NCBI RefSeq assembly: GCF_000196175.1
Contig: NC_005363.1
Coordinates: 372,001 to 436,000 of the forward strand
Reading direction: 5' to 3'
DNA length: 64,000 nucleotides
Origin: Bdellovibrio bacteriovorus HD100
GTDB taxonomy: Bacteria > Bdellovibrionota > Bdellovibrionia > Bdellovibrionales > Bdellovibrionaceae
Shown: one piece after another, positions 8,108-16,240 of the stretch
Position numbering within the stretch: the first letter of the stretch is position 1
How the letters are laid out: every line of letters begins with the position of its first letter
Position numbers and translations under genes: made by a program
The notes under the pieces: generated by a model
What the model saw: only the letters and a program-made list of their open reading frames with translations
What the model was told of the DNA's origin: nothing
The model's database searches: none

Positions 8108-8656
8108 ATGAGACTTCTGGTTTCTTGCCTTCTAATAATGATGAGTTTTTCAGGTGCCTGCTGGGCCAAGGTGGACTTGCGTACCACGAAGCCCCTGGTG
8201 ATTCCTGAGGATAAAGTCACACCTAAGATCACCAAAGAAGACGTCGCGAAAATCATTCCTTTGGACATTCAAAGCAACGAAAGCACGGGTTCTGTGATGA
8301 GCCGTATTGCTGATCGTGGCTTCAATATGTGGTTCAACTCTCCGATCATTAAAAACAGCCTTCTGGGTCGTGCTGTGGAAGAAACCCAGGAAAAACTGAA
8401 AACGGACGTGGTGGTGCCGGCGGCAACTCCGCGCGGAGTCAGTCATAAGTTCTCTTTCCGTGTTGAAGCCTTCCAGGCTTTGGCGAAGGTGGAATATTCC
8501 GGCTGGGTGAAGGCTGCGGTCAATTATGATGCAAAAGCTTCGGCAACCGATATTCAGTTCAAAGACAAAGTCATGAACAACAAAGATCTGGTTGTCAGTC
8601 ACAAAGCCAACAAAGAACAGGGCCTGTCGATGATTGGCCTTGCCTGGTCCTGGTAA
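8108..8656 (+). CDS. Secreted protein of unknown function (182 aa)
   Basis: Start ATG at 8108 is fixed by TGGAGG six bases upstream and by the signal peptide that begins there (MRLLVSCLLIMMSFSGACWA). The mature protein is about 162 residues. Its second half alternates polar and hydrophobic residues (HKFSFRVEAFQALAKVEYSGWVKAAV) and ends in an aromatic residue, as many small outer-membrane or periplasmic beta proteins do. No family was recognised. It ends 18 bases before the thiolase gene and may be co-transcribed with it. Confidence 0.75.
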   Translation: MRLLVSCLLIMMSFSGACWAKVDLRTTKPLVIPEDKVTPKITKEDVAKIIPLDIQSNESTGSVMSRIADRGFNMWFNSPIIKNSLLGRAVEETQEKLKTDVVVPAATPRGVSHKFSFRVEAFQALAKVEYSGWVKAAVNYDAKASATDIQFKDKVMNNKDLVVSHKANKEQGLSMIGLAWSW

Positions 8657-8674
8657 GCGTCCTACCCTTAGGAC

Positions 8675-9856
8675 ATGGAAAAAATCGTATTTATCTCTGG
8701 AAAAAGAACTCCCTTCGGAGCCTTCGGCGGTTCATTGAAGGATGTATCAGCAACGGATCTGGGTGTCGCTGCCGCTAAAGCGACCCTGGAGCAAGCCGGT
8801 CTGTCTGCAGACAAGATTGATCACGTGGTGTTTGGCAACGTGGTTCAGTCCGGTGCGGATGCAGCCTATCTTCCAAGACATATTGGTTTGAAAACCGGAG
8901 TGCCGGTCGCGGTGGGCGCTTTTGCGGTCAACCGTCTGTGTGGCAGTGGTTTCCAGTCCTGGGTGAATGCCGTGCAGATGATCCAGTGTGGGGAAGCCAC
9001 CGCGGTTCTTGCCGGTGGTGTCGAGCAAATGTCCCAGATTCCTTATGTGGCCCGCAAAGTCCGCTTTGATGGCATGCGCATGGGGAACTTCGAACTGGAA
9101 GATCTGATGACCTCGGCGCTGACGGACGCTTATGCCAAGATGCCTATGGCGATCACGGCTGAAAATCTGGCGGTGAAATACGGTATCACGCGCGAAGAAT
9201 CTGACAAGTATTCCATCCAGTCCCAGCAGCGCTTCCAGGCCGCGGTTGAAAAAGGTTTCATGAAACAGGAAATCTGCCTGGTCACAGTTGAGGGTCGCAA
9301 GGGCACCGTGGTGATTGAAAAAGACGAACATCCAAAACCGGATTCCACTCTGGAAAAACTGGCGACGCTAAAGCCTGTCTTCAAAAAAGACGGGATTGTA
9401 ACGGCGGCGGCGGCTTCCGGTATTGTCGACGGGGCGGCTTGTTCTTTGTTGATGAGCGAATCCAAAGCCAAGGAACTGGGCATGAAACCAATGGCGCGTA
9501 TCGTGAGCTACGCTTCTGTGGGTTGTGACCCGACGATCATGGGTATTGGTCCAGCGGGCGCAGCTCGTCTGGCATTACAGAAAGCCGGACTGACTCTGGA
9601 TCAGATGGATCTGGTGGAAGTGAACGAAGCTTTTGCGGCCCAGTACCTGGCGGTGGAAAAAGAATTGAAACTGGATCCGGCAAAAACCAATGTGAACGGT
9701 GGTGCGATTGCTGTCGGTCACCCCTTGGGTGCCTCCGGCACCCGCATTATGAATCACCTGGTGTATGAGCTTCATCGCCGCAACGCCAAGTACGCTCTGG
9801 GTTCTGCTTGTATTGGCGGCGGTCAGGGTATTGCGATCATCATCGAAAGAATCTAA
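8675..9856 (+). CDS. Acetyl-CoA acetyltransferase (thiolase)
   Basis: A 393-residue thiolase. The nucleophile Cys89 lies in NRLCGSGFQSW. The second active-site pair is His349 in AVGHPLGASG and Cys379 in ACIGGGQG; NEAFA is also present. Such enzymes interconvert two acetyl-CoA with acetoacetyl-CoA, or cleave 3-ketoacyl-CoA in beta-oxidation. The length and single-domain form favour the AtoB/PhaA/FadA type; which direction it runs cannot be told. It is followed 44 bases later by an SDR-like gene, the usual partner family, although that SDR lacks catalytic residues. Confidence 0.93.
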   Translation: MEKIVFISGKRTPFGAFGGSLKDVSATDLGVAAAKATLEQAGLSADKIDHVVFGNVVQSGADAAYLPRHIGLKTGVPVAVGAFAVNRLCGSGFQSWVNAVQMIQCGEATAVLAGGVEQMSQIPYVARKVRFDGMRMGNFELEDLMTSALTDAYAKMPMAITAENLAVKYGITREESDKYSIQSQQRFQAAVEKGFMKQEICLVTVEGRKGTVVIEKDEHPKPDSTLEKLATLKPVFKKDGIVTAAAASGIVDGAACSLLMSESKAKELGMKPMARIVSYASVGCDPTIMGIGPAGAARLALQKAGLTLDQMDLVEVNEAFAAQYLAVEKELKLDPAKTNVNGGAIAVGHPLGASGTRIMNHLVYELHRRNAKYALGSACIGGGQGIAIIIERI

Positions 9857-9900
9857 CAGCGAGGGGCCGCCAAGGACTGCGGCCTCTGGAACAGGGACTC

Positions 9901-10653
9901 ATGGAATTTAATTTGAGAGAACGAACGGCGCTCATTGTTGGACCTTTTACTTCAACCGTTCAAAGTCTGGTGATGGGTTTGACCCAAATGGGTTCTGACT
10001 GCGTCCTGCTGGATTTTGATAACAGCGCCAGTCAGCGTTTTTGCAATCAGATCAATGATGCCCGTGAAATCAACCCTAAGTTCGGTCGTGCGTTGGGGAT
10101 CAAGTCCCCGATGAAAACTGCGGAAGACATCAAGGATGCGGTGGGCTCGGCGGCTCACGCTTTTGGCAGTGTCGATCTGTTCATTGATGCTCAAGCCTAC
10201 AATAAACCCAATCGTTATAAAATCGGCGACAGCATTGATTATCTGGATGATGAAATCCAGCATAACTTTAAAGCTTCGGTGATGCTGACCCATGCGGTGT
10301 TAAACTTCCTTAAAAACCGCAAGCGCGGCCGTATTCTTTATCTTTTGAATGAAGTTTACCCGGATCCGATTCTGGCGGGTTCCCGCGGGGCGCTGGTGCC
10401 GTTTGCACAAAGTCTGTCCAAACAGGTGGCTGAACACAACATTACCGTGAATGTACTGAAGCTGGGTTTGACTGAAGAATTCATTCTGGCGATGCACCCG
10501 GAAGCCAAATCCATCAAAGAAGCGGTTGAAAATCTGAAGGTGAAAGAACCACACTTGCGCATCACGGAACCCGAGAAAATCACCAACACCGTGACCTATC
10601 TGGTTAGTCAGTTTGGTGCGGCGGTGAATGGTCAGGTTATTTCTTTAAGTTAG
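9901..10653 (+). CDS. Degenerate short-chain dehydrogenase/reductase-like protein
   Basis: Start ATG at 9901; a frame opening at 9808 overlaps the thiolase and is not used. The 250 residues follow the SDR Rossmann layout: first strand TALIVGPF, a FGSVDLFIDAQA segment at the position of the NNAG motif, HNFKASVMLTHAVLNFL helix, RGRILYLLNE strand, and NITVNVLKLG near the end, as in FabG-like enzymes. However the Gly-rich nucleotide loop (TGxxxGxG) reads VGPFTSTVQ and the catalytic Tyr-x-x-x-Lys is absent: the aligned stretch reads GSRGALVPFAQSL. It is probably a pseudoenzyme or one with another function. It probably forms an operon with the thiolase and the next gene. Confidence 0.8.
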   Translation: MEFNLRERTALIVGPFTSTVQSLVMGLTQMGSDCVLLDFDNSASQRFCNQINDAREINPKFGRALGIKSPMKTAEDIKDAVGSAAHAFGSVDLFIDAQAYNKPNRYKIGDSIDYLDDEIQHNFKASVMLTHAVLNFLKNRKRGRILYLLNEVYPDPILAGSRGALVPFAQSLSKQVAEHNITVNVLKLGLTEEFILAMHPEAKSIKEAVENLKVKEPHLRITEPEKITNTVTYLVSQFGAAVNGQVISLS

Positions 10654-10662
10654 GTTATTAAA

Positions 10663-11040
10663 ATGCAGGCAACCGGTAAAATCACAATCACCCCTCATTC
10701 TCCGATGTTTCAGTGGTGGGATTTCATCCCGCACTACACCCTGAAGGACTATTGGAACAAGGCTCCTCTGGAGCTGGATCTTTCCGAAGTGAAGGCCATT
10801 TACAAGCGCGGTCCGGCATATCTGTTCGCCTGCGAAAGAAACGGCGTGGACTATGTGGTTTACATGGGGTCGGTTCCCGAAATGCTGGGCCATCTTCCGG
10901 TCACCGATGTTGGGCCCTTTGAAGTGGTGAAACTTATCCGCAAGTTCCCCTCTAAATGGAAAAAGGCCTTCCCCAAGCTCTTGGGTCTGGCCTTTGTCAC
11001 CATCATCCTTCTAAAGATGTTCTTTTCTTTCCGAAACTAG
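10663..11040 (+). CDS. Hypothetical protein with C-terminal membrane anchor
   Basis: A 125-residue product with no signal peptide. Residues 1-100 are soluble, rich in aromatic residues near the start (MFQWWDFIPHY), and the last 20 form one hydrophobic helix (LGLAFVTIILLKMFFSF) typical of a tail anchor. It begins 9 bases after the SDR-like gene and is most likely co-transcribed with the thiolase and SDR. No family was recognised. It might recruit the two upstream proteins to the membrane, but that is a guess from position. Confidence 0.7.
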   Translation: MQATGKITITPHSPMFQWWDFIPHYTLKDYWNKAPLELDLSEVKAIYKRGPAYLFACERNGVDYVVYMGSVPEMLGHLPVTDVGPFEVVKLIRKFPSKWKKAFPKLLGLAFVTIILLKMFFSFRN

Positions 11041-11046
11041 AAGCAG

Positions 11047-11065
11047 GCGGCCTTCAGCGGGCCGC
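11047..11065. terminator. GC hairpin between convergent genes
   Basis: GCGGCC (11047-11052) pairs with GGCCGC (11060-11065). It sits in the 25-base gap between convergent stop codons. It lacks a T tract, so it is a weak terminator at best. Confidence 0.4.
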
Positions 11066-12382
11066 TTATAGTTTCAGGCTTTTCAGTATCAGTTCAGCCT
11101 GTCTTAGATTTTCCGGAGCTACATAGATACGGTCGATGATACGAGCACCTTCGTAGCGCTGGAAGATCTCTGTCGTTTGATTGATCGGGGACGGCTGCGC
11201 CCAGCGGTCATACTGGTCCACCACATAAATCTGCAGTGCACGCTCTTCCGGGGAAGCCGTGTGATACTTCGACAGACGCGCCTTGGAACTGGTGCGGATC
11301 ACTTCAATACCGTCAGCTTCCAGAGCTTTTTTGATGGCTTCCGGGCTTTCCGATTCCGCCGTGTTGTGCTGCTCAATCAGAACCTTGAACGGTTTTCTTT
11401 GCGCGATTCTTTGTGCCCACGGGTTGTTGGCTCCGGACAGATGCTCGTGCAGGCGATAGTCGTTGTACTTGGTGTATTCGTTAATATCCCCCGGCAGCAC
11501 GAACGTGCAATCCGGCGAAGTCAGATAACGGTTCAGCATTTCCTCATAGATGATGCTCTTGTGATGGCAATAAACCATCAAGTGCATGTGGTGACGTGAA
11601 ATCAGGAAGTCATCGAAAGAATAAAGCGCACGGCGGTTCAGGCCCAGATACATTTTGTTTTCACGACGGTGGAAGGTCATGTTCTGAATCAACCAGGACA
11701 GATCGATTTTTCCGTAGTTTGTGCCGCAGAAATAACTGTCACGCTCAAGGTAATCCATGCGGTCCACATCCAGCTCACTGGACACCAGCTGGCTTAGGAT
11801 CGGGCGGAAGTCGACGCCATTGTCGACAAAGAAATCATCCGGGCAGTGCAGGGCCTTGTCGATCAGGCACGCCACGTGGATCGGCTGAATGTCAGGGAAG
11901 TTCGTGCGCAGGGTTTCGGAGATCGCAGAATCCGTGACGTATTTAATTGTATAGTCTTCGTGATTGGCGCGACGATTGTGATTCATCACTGTGTGCGCCT
12001 CTTCGCCGTATTGTTCTTGTTCTTTGTATAGCTGAATCTTCAGCTCGGACAAATGCGGCATCACTTGCTCTGTGGTGTGGCTTAAAGGCCCGTGGCCCAC
12101 GTCGTGAAGCAAAGCCCCCAGGCGCAGCACCTGACGGAAGCGGGTTTTGACTGAGGGTTTTGAGAAGGGATAAACGCGGAAAATCGCATCGAATGTTTCA
12201 CCGGCAAGATGGCCCACACCGACAGAGTGAATGTAGCGGTTGTGAGTCGCACCCGGGAAGCTGAACTCGGCATAACCCAGTTGTTTGATCGCTCTCAGGC
12301 GCTGATATTCCGCCGTATCAAGCACGGCGACTTCCTGTTCAGAGTAGTAAATAGAGCCGTGAACGGGATCGCGAATTTCCAT
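11066..12382 (-). CDS. HD-domain phosphohydrolase (dGTPase/SAMHD1-like)
   Basis: A 438-residue cytoplasmic protein. The opening IRDPVHGSIYYSEQE is characteristic of the YwfO/SAMHD1-like branch of the HD superfamily. Metal ligands are visible: His52 (RYIHSVGVGHLA), His93-Asp94 (LLHDVGHGPLSH) and the later Asp in ELDVDRMDYLERD. Family members are dNTP triphosphohydrolases or related nucleotidases; the exact substrate is unknown. Length is normal. Start ATG at 12382 follows TAGGAGAC. It is divergent from the flagellin locus and seems to be a lone gene. Confidence 0.9.
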   Translation of the reverse strand: MEIRDPVHGSIYYSEQEVAVLDTAEYQRLRAIKQLGYAEFSFPGATHNRYIHSVGVGHLAGETFDAIFRVYPFSKPSVKTRFRQVLRLGALLHDVGHGPLSHTTEQVMPHLSELKIQLYKEQEQYGEEAHTVMNHNRRANHEDYTIKYVTDSAISETLRTNFPDIQPIHVACLIDKALHCPDDFFVDNGVDFRPILSQLVSSELDVDRMDYLERDSYFCGTNYGKIDLSWLIQNMTFHRRENKMYLGLNRRALYSFDDFLISRHHMHLMVYCHHKSIIYEEMLNRYLTSPDCTFVLPGDINEYTKYNDYRLHEHLSGANNPWAQRIAQRKPFKVLIEQHNTAESESPEAIKKALEADGIEVIRTSSKARLSKYHTASPEERALQIYVVDQYDRWAQPSPINQTTEIFQRYEGARIIDRIYVAPENLRQAELILKSLKL

Positions 12383-12658
12383 AGGGTCTCCTAGCAGTGA
12401 ATCTCAATTAGCTGTCATTCATGGGGACTGTCAAACAGCTTCATCTATAGATAAAGGAGGTCTTTGCACTTGCCTAGATATGCCTGTTTGATACAGGACC
12501 AAGGGCTAGATACAGGGTTTTTGCCTCTACAGGCTGCGGCGAAGTGGTTTGAAAAAACTTCATTGATAATAGCTATTTAGCTTTGATTTCGGGTGGTGGG
12601 GCGAGGGTGCCTGATACAAGCCCTCGGTCCAGAAATGTAAAAAAATGAGACGTATCAC
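12383..12658. other. Intergenic region upstream of the flagellin locus
   Basis: No gene was found in this stretch. It must hold the minus-strand promoter of the HD gene. AGGAGG at about 12456 is not followed by a usable open frame. Confidence 0.4.
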
Positions 12659-12685
12659 TTTAGGAATTTCTGGGGACTCCGATGA
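12659..12685 (+). promoter_or_regulatory. Candidate sigma-28 (FliA) promoter
   Basis: TTTA, 15 bases, then TCCGATGA. This is close to the sigma-28 form TAAA-N15-GCCGATAA and lies 92 bases before the flagellin ATG. The -35 match is weak. Confidence 0.35.
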
Positions 12686-12729
12686 GTAAGGTAAGCAAAT
12701 GAACCACCCAAGGGCACCAAACAGGTGCA

Positions 12730-12754
12730 CTGAGTTTCAAGGATCGAAACTCAG
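12730..12754 (+). promoter_or_regulatory. Leader stem-loop before the first flagellin gene
   Basis: CTGAGTTTC (12730-12738) pairs perfectly with GAAACTCAG (12746-12754) around AAGGATC. It ends about 11 bases before the AAGGAGGAGG ribosome-binding site, so it probably lies in the 5' untranslated region and may stabilise the message or act on translation. The ACAGGTGCAC immediately before it is also found upstream of the second flagellin. Confidence 0.55.
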
Positions 12755-12777
12755 CAAATCTTCAAGGAGGAGGAAAC

Positions 12778-13626
12778 ATGGGTCTCAGAATTAATACGAA
12801 CAGTGCTTCGTTGAATGCTCAGAGAGTTCTCTGGGGGACGAAGATCGGTCTGGATAAGAGCATGGAAAAGCTCGCTTCCGGTTTCCGCATCAACAGAGCT
12901 GGTGATGATGCCGCCGGCCTAGCGATCTCTGAGAATTTGAAAGCTCAGATTCGCGGTCTAAAACAAGCATCCCGAAACGCTCAAGACGGTATCTCTCTGG
13001 TCCAGGTGGCCGAGGGTTCCATGAACGAGATCTCTTCGATCTTGATCCGTCTGAGAGAATTGTCCGTACAAGCAGCTTCCGATACTATCGGTCCTGTAGA
13101 AAGACAGTTCCTGAACGTGGAATACGATCAGCTGGTTTCCGAGATCGACCGTATCTCCGAAGGTACAGAGTTCAACGGAACTCAGTTGCTGGCGGGTGTA
13201 GGTTCCATCCTGGACTTCCAAGTTGGTACCAGAAATAATCCTGAAATCGACCGTATCTCTTTCGACGCTTCCAAAGCCGATGCAAACTCTGCCGCTTTGG
13301 GTGTGAACCTGACCTCAGTTTCTGACAAAGCTTCTGCACAGAACGCTTTGGCGGCGATTGACCAGGCGATCGTGAGTGTCTCCGCGATGCGCGCAGACTT
13401 CGGTGCGATTCAGAATCGTCTTCAATCTACAGTTTCAAACATTCAAGTGTCTGTAGAGAACATGTCAGCCGCAAACTCTCGTATCAGAGATGTGGATGTA
13501 GCTGAAGAGACATCTGAAATGACCAAGAACAACATCTTGTTGCAAGCCGGTACTTCCGTCCTAGCACAAGCGAATTCCCAAGCTAACGTAGCACTTGGAC
13601 TCTTGAACAAGTCATTCCAGGGTTAA
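12778..13626 (+). CDS. fliC: Flagellin
   Basis: A 282-residue flagellin made only of the conserved D0/D1 coiled-coil regions, without the variable D2/D3 domains. The N-terminus is canonical (LRINTNSASLNAQR, then LASGFRINRAGDDAAGLAISE) and so is the C-terminus (AANSRIRDVDVAEETSEMTK, then QANSQANVALGLL). It builds the filament, exported through the flagellar type III apparatus and, in this genus, covered by a membrane sheath. Start ATG at 12778 has a strong AAGGAGGAGG. It is followed by its own terminator, then a second flagellin gene. If the genome is Bdellovibrio HD100-like this may be fliC3, the filament subunit reported as necessary for normal motility; the numbering is from memory. Confidence 0.96.
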   Translation: MGLRINTNSASLNAQRVLWGTKIGLDKSMEKLASGFRINRAGDDAAGLAISENLKAQIRGLKQASRNAQDGISLVQVAEGSMNEISSILIRLRELSVQAASDTIGPVERQFLNVEYDQLVSEIDRISEGTEFNGTQLLAGVGSILDFQVGTRNNPEIDRISFDASKADANSAALGVNLTSVSDKASAQNALAAIDQAIVSVSAMRADFGAIQNRLQSTVSNIQVSVENMSAANSRIRDVDVAEETSEMTKNNILLQAGTSVLAQANSQANVALGLLNKSFQG

Positions 13627-14080
13627 TCCTGGAGTGACCTAGGTTCCCGATCTTGACTGATCAAGATCACCCTCAAGTGTAACGACCCGAGCTCTGTAAA
13701 ACGAGCTGACAATTTGATCTGTTTCCTGCGACGAGGCCGTCTTTCACGGCGGCCTCATTTTTTCAGTCAGCCTCTGACTGGCGGGGAGTGGAGTACACGT
13801 TTCTTCTGACGAAGACCCATCACGGGTGACTTTGTCCGCCATTTTTCAAAGCTGCATTTTTCTGTCGCAGCGACCGAATTTTCAAAAAGTTTTTCCTCAG
13901 CAAAAAATAGAAAAGAAAAGACAAAAACTGGACTCGAGCAGTTGTATTATTTTTCCGAAAAGTAAGCAGGGAACTGTATCGCAAGTTCCGAATATTAATT
14001 TTACAGGTGCACGGATCGCGCCTTATGCCAATGGATGGCACACTTTCACGGAGGAAGAAATATGAAGCACGGAGGATAGA
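13627..14080. other. Intergenic region between tandem flagellins
   Basis: It contains the terminator of the first flagellin (13733-13764) and then about 300 AT-rich bases leading to the second gene. An ACAGGTGCAC block at 14003-14012 matches the one before the first flagellin exactly. No clean sigma-28 promoter and no small gene was found. Confidence 0.45.
13733..13764 (+). terminator. Rho-independent terminator after the first flagellin
   Basis: GAGGCCG (13733-13739) pairs with CGGCCTC (13750-13756) and is followed by ATTTTTTC. It ends the first flagellin message, so the two flagellin genes are separate transcription units. Confidence 0.85.
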
Positions 14081-14914
14081 ATGGGATTAAGAATCGGTAC
14101 CAATGTGGCAGCGTTGAATGCACAAAAAAATCTGTACATGACTAACATCAACGCAAACAGATCAATGGCAAGATTGGCTTCTGGAATGAGAATCAATCAA
14201 GCTGCTGATGATGCTGCAGGTCTTGCGATCAGCGAAAACCTCAAAGGACAAATCAGAGGTTTAAGACAGGCCAACCGAAATGCCAACGACGGTATTTCCC
14301 TTGTGCAGGTCGCGGAAGGCAGCTTGAATGAAGTATCCAATATGCTCATTCGTTTGAGAGAATTGGGTGTACAGGCTTCCTCTGACACAATTGGTGAAAC
14401 AGAAAGAAAGTTTTTGGACGTTGAGTATCAACAGCTGAAATCCGAGATCCAGCGTATTACTGAATCCACGGTTTTCAACGGTTACGAACTGCTTAACGGT
14501 ACTGGTGGGATGATTGACATCCAGGTCGGCGTAAACAACGACGCTTTCCGTGACCGTATCAGCTTCAACGCTGGCGCGGCCAACGCCTCCATCGATGCCC
14601 TGGGATTGACGGCAGAGAATGTGGGGACCAAGGAAAGCGCTCAATTGAGCCTGGGGACCATCGATCAGGCCCTGACATCGGTGAACGCGATTCGCGCGAA
14701 CTTCGGTGCGCTACAAAATCGTCTGCAATCAACATCGAATAACTTGTTGATCGCTGATGAAAACTTGTCAGCCGCGAATTCCCGAATCAGAGACACTGAC
14801 GTGGCGGCAGAAACATCCGAGATGACAAGAAATAACATCTTGTTGCAGGCGGGTGTGTCAGTCCTGGGTCAGGCGAACCAGTCACAACAATTGGCTTTGA
14901 AGCTTTTGGGCTAA
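14081..14914 (+). CDS. fliC: Second flagellin
   Basis: A 277-residue flagellin of the same short type, closely similar to the upstream one (MGLRIGTNVAALNAQKNLYM; QAADDAAGLAISENLKGQIRGL; AANSRIRDTDVAAETSEMTR). The C-terminus ends NQSQQLALKLLG, six residues shorter than its neighbour. Start ATG at 14081 follows CGGAGGA. Separate regulation is likely, since each gene has its own terminator. Multiple flagellins are typical of Bdellovibrio, where they occupy different parts of the filament. Confidence 0.96.
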   Translation: MGLRIGTNVAALNAQKNLYMTNINANRSMARLASGMRINQAADDAAGLAISENLKGQIRGLRQANRNANDGISLVQVAEGSLNEVSNMLIRLRELGVQASSDTIGETERKFLDVEYQQLKSEIQRITESTVFNGYELLNGTGGMIDIQVGVNNDAFRDRISFNAGAANASIDALGLTAENVGTKESAQLSLGTIDQALTSVNAIRANFGALQNRLQSTSNNLLIADENLSAANSRIRDTDVAAETSEMTRNNILLQAGVSVLGQANQSQQLALKLLG

Positions 14915-14939
14915 GGCTGAATGACAACCAAAACCAAAA

Positions 14940-14970
14940 AGCGGCTTCCCTCGGGAGGCCGCTTTTTTTT
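14940..14970 (+). terminator. Rho-independent terminator after the second flagellin
   Basis: AGCGGCTTCCC pairs with GGGAGGCCGCT (one G-T type mismatch position) and is followed by eight T. It lies 26 bases after the stop codon. Confidence 0.9.
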
Positions 14971-15088
14971 GTTCCCGTCGCTGCCCGCGATCATTTGCAT
15001 TTTCAACGCGTTTTCATTTAGCCATTTCCAACCCCGGCCAGAGCGAATATTGTTGAATCAAAAGCCTCTCCAAGGAACAACCAATCCT

Positions 15089-16240
15089 ATGAAACTGCTA
15101 ATGATTCTTCTGACCAGCATGGCTGTGCACGCTCAAGCGGCGTGGGACTTGAACGATGTCACTTATCTGATGCCTTTGCCACAATCCGTGGACGGGGATT
15201 CGTTGTTAAAACTCGAAAGTCCGGGCCGCGGGGGCGCTTTGCTGCCAGTATCCATGGTGAATCAGCTGCCGGTTTTGGCCATTGATCGCACTCGTCCCGA
15301 AGTGAACAGCACTCTTCGTGTGATGGCCGTTCGTATTGATCCGTGTTTCCCGCTTCCGACCCCTCAATCCTGTCAACGTCAGATCCGTCTTGCGTGGCAG
15401 CCGATTGAATTGAACCGCCGCAATGAGGTTGAAACCGTCGATGCAGCTTTGCACAGCTTCTATGTTCTGCAGGACTGGGAGTTTGCAAATCTTCTGAAAG
15501 AGATCAGCGCCTGGAAATCCAAATATTCTGTGAATACCAAGTACCTGCCTTTGCAGGTTCATCCGGCGTGGGCGACGGAAAAAGATGCTTCTCCGGCTCT
15601 GGCGGAGTTTCAAAAGATCATTTTGAAGTATGCCGGGATCGAGAACTTCAGCCGGGTGACAGCGATGGTTTTGCGGGGCAATGGGGACATGTGGGCTTTT
15701 GCCGGTTTTGAACCGCGCGGTGGTAAATTGGAACTTTTGCCGATTCCTCGTCTGAACCGTCTGTCCCAGTCCTTTATCAACATGGCGGTACCGGCAGATC
15801 ACTTCAGCGGTGGCGGGATTTCTCCGATTCCAAAAGGGGATGACACCTTCAATAATCTGGCGGCGGAATCCATCCGTATGGGTGAAGGCACTGAAGACAC
15901 CATCCGCGAGGAAGTTCGCGCCGCATTCCGTATCGAGAATCCCAAGTTCTTCAATCCGGAAAACATGGACTGCGTCAGCTGTCATGTGGCCCAGCCAGCG
16001 ATTCACTGGGTGCTGAACAAACGCCCGGAACTGCAGGTTGAAAAGCTGTGGAGCCAGGAAATTTACGGCAATCCTAAGTATAATCTGAAAAACACGAGTG
16101 TAGAGATTTGGAATACCCAGCAGATTCGTGCGTTGGGTTATTTCGGGAAGAACGTGGCGATCAGCCAGCGCGTGATCAATGAGTCCGCCGAAGTGGCGGA
16201 CTTCATCAACAGAATTACTGCGCCAAAGTCAGAGGAATAA
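15089..16240 (+). CDS. Secreted protein with one CxxCH motif
   Basis: Start ATG at 15089 was chosen because CAAGGAAC precedes it and a signal peptide begins there (MKLLMILLTSMAVHAQA); the frame is open further upstream, but that part runs back over the flagellin terminator. The 383-residue product is otherwise unlike any family I know. One heme-type motif, DCVSCH (Cys295-His299), lies in the C-terminal third, so it may be a periplasmic monoheme protein; a plain disulfide or metal site is also possible. Its last 26 bases overlap the convergent vWA lipoprotein gene. Confidence 0.75.
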   Translation: MKLLMILLTSMAVHAQAAWDLNDVTYLMPLPQSVDGDSLLKLESPGRGGALLPVSMVNQLPVLAIDRTRPEVNSTLRVMAVRIDPCFPLPTPQSCQRQIRLAWQPIELNRRNEVETVDAALHSFYVLQDWEFANLLKEISAWKSKYSVNTKYLPLQVHPAWATEKDASPALAEFQKIILKYAGIENFSRVTAMVLRGNGDMWAFAGFEPRGGKLELLPIPRLNRLSQSFINMAVPADHFSGGGISPIPKGDDTFNNLAAESIRMGEGTEDTIREEVRAAFRIENPKFFNPENMDCVSCHVAQPAIHWVLNKRPELQVEKLWSQEIYGNPKYNLKNTSVEIWNTQQIRALGYFGKNVAISQRVINESAEVADFINRITAPKSEE

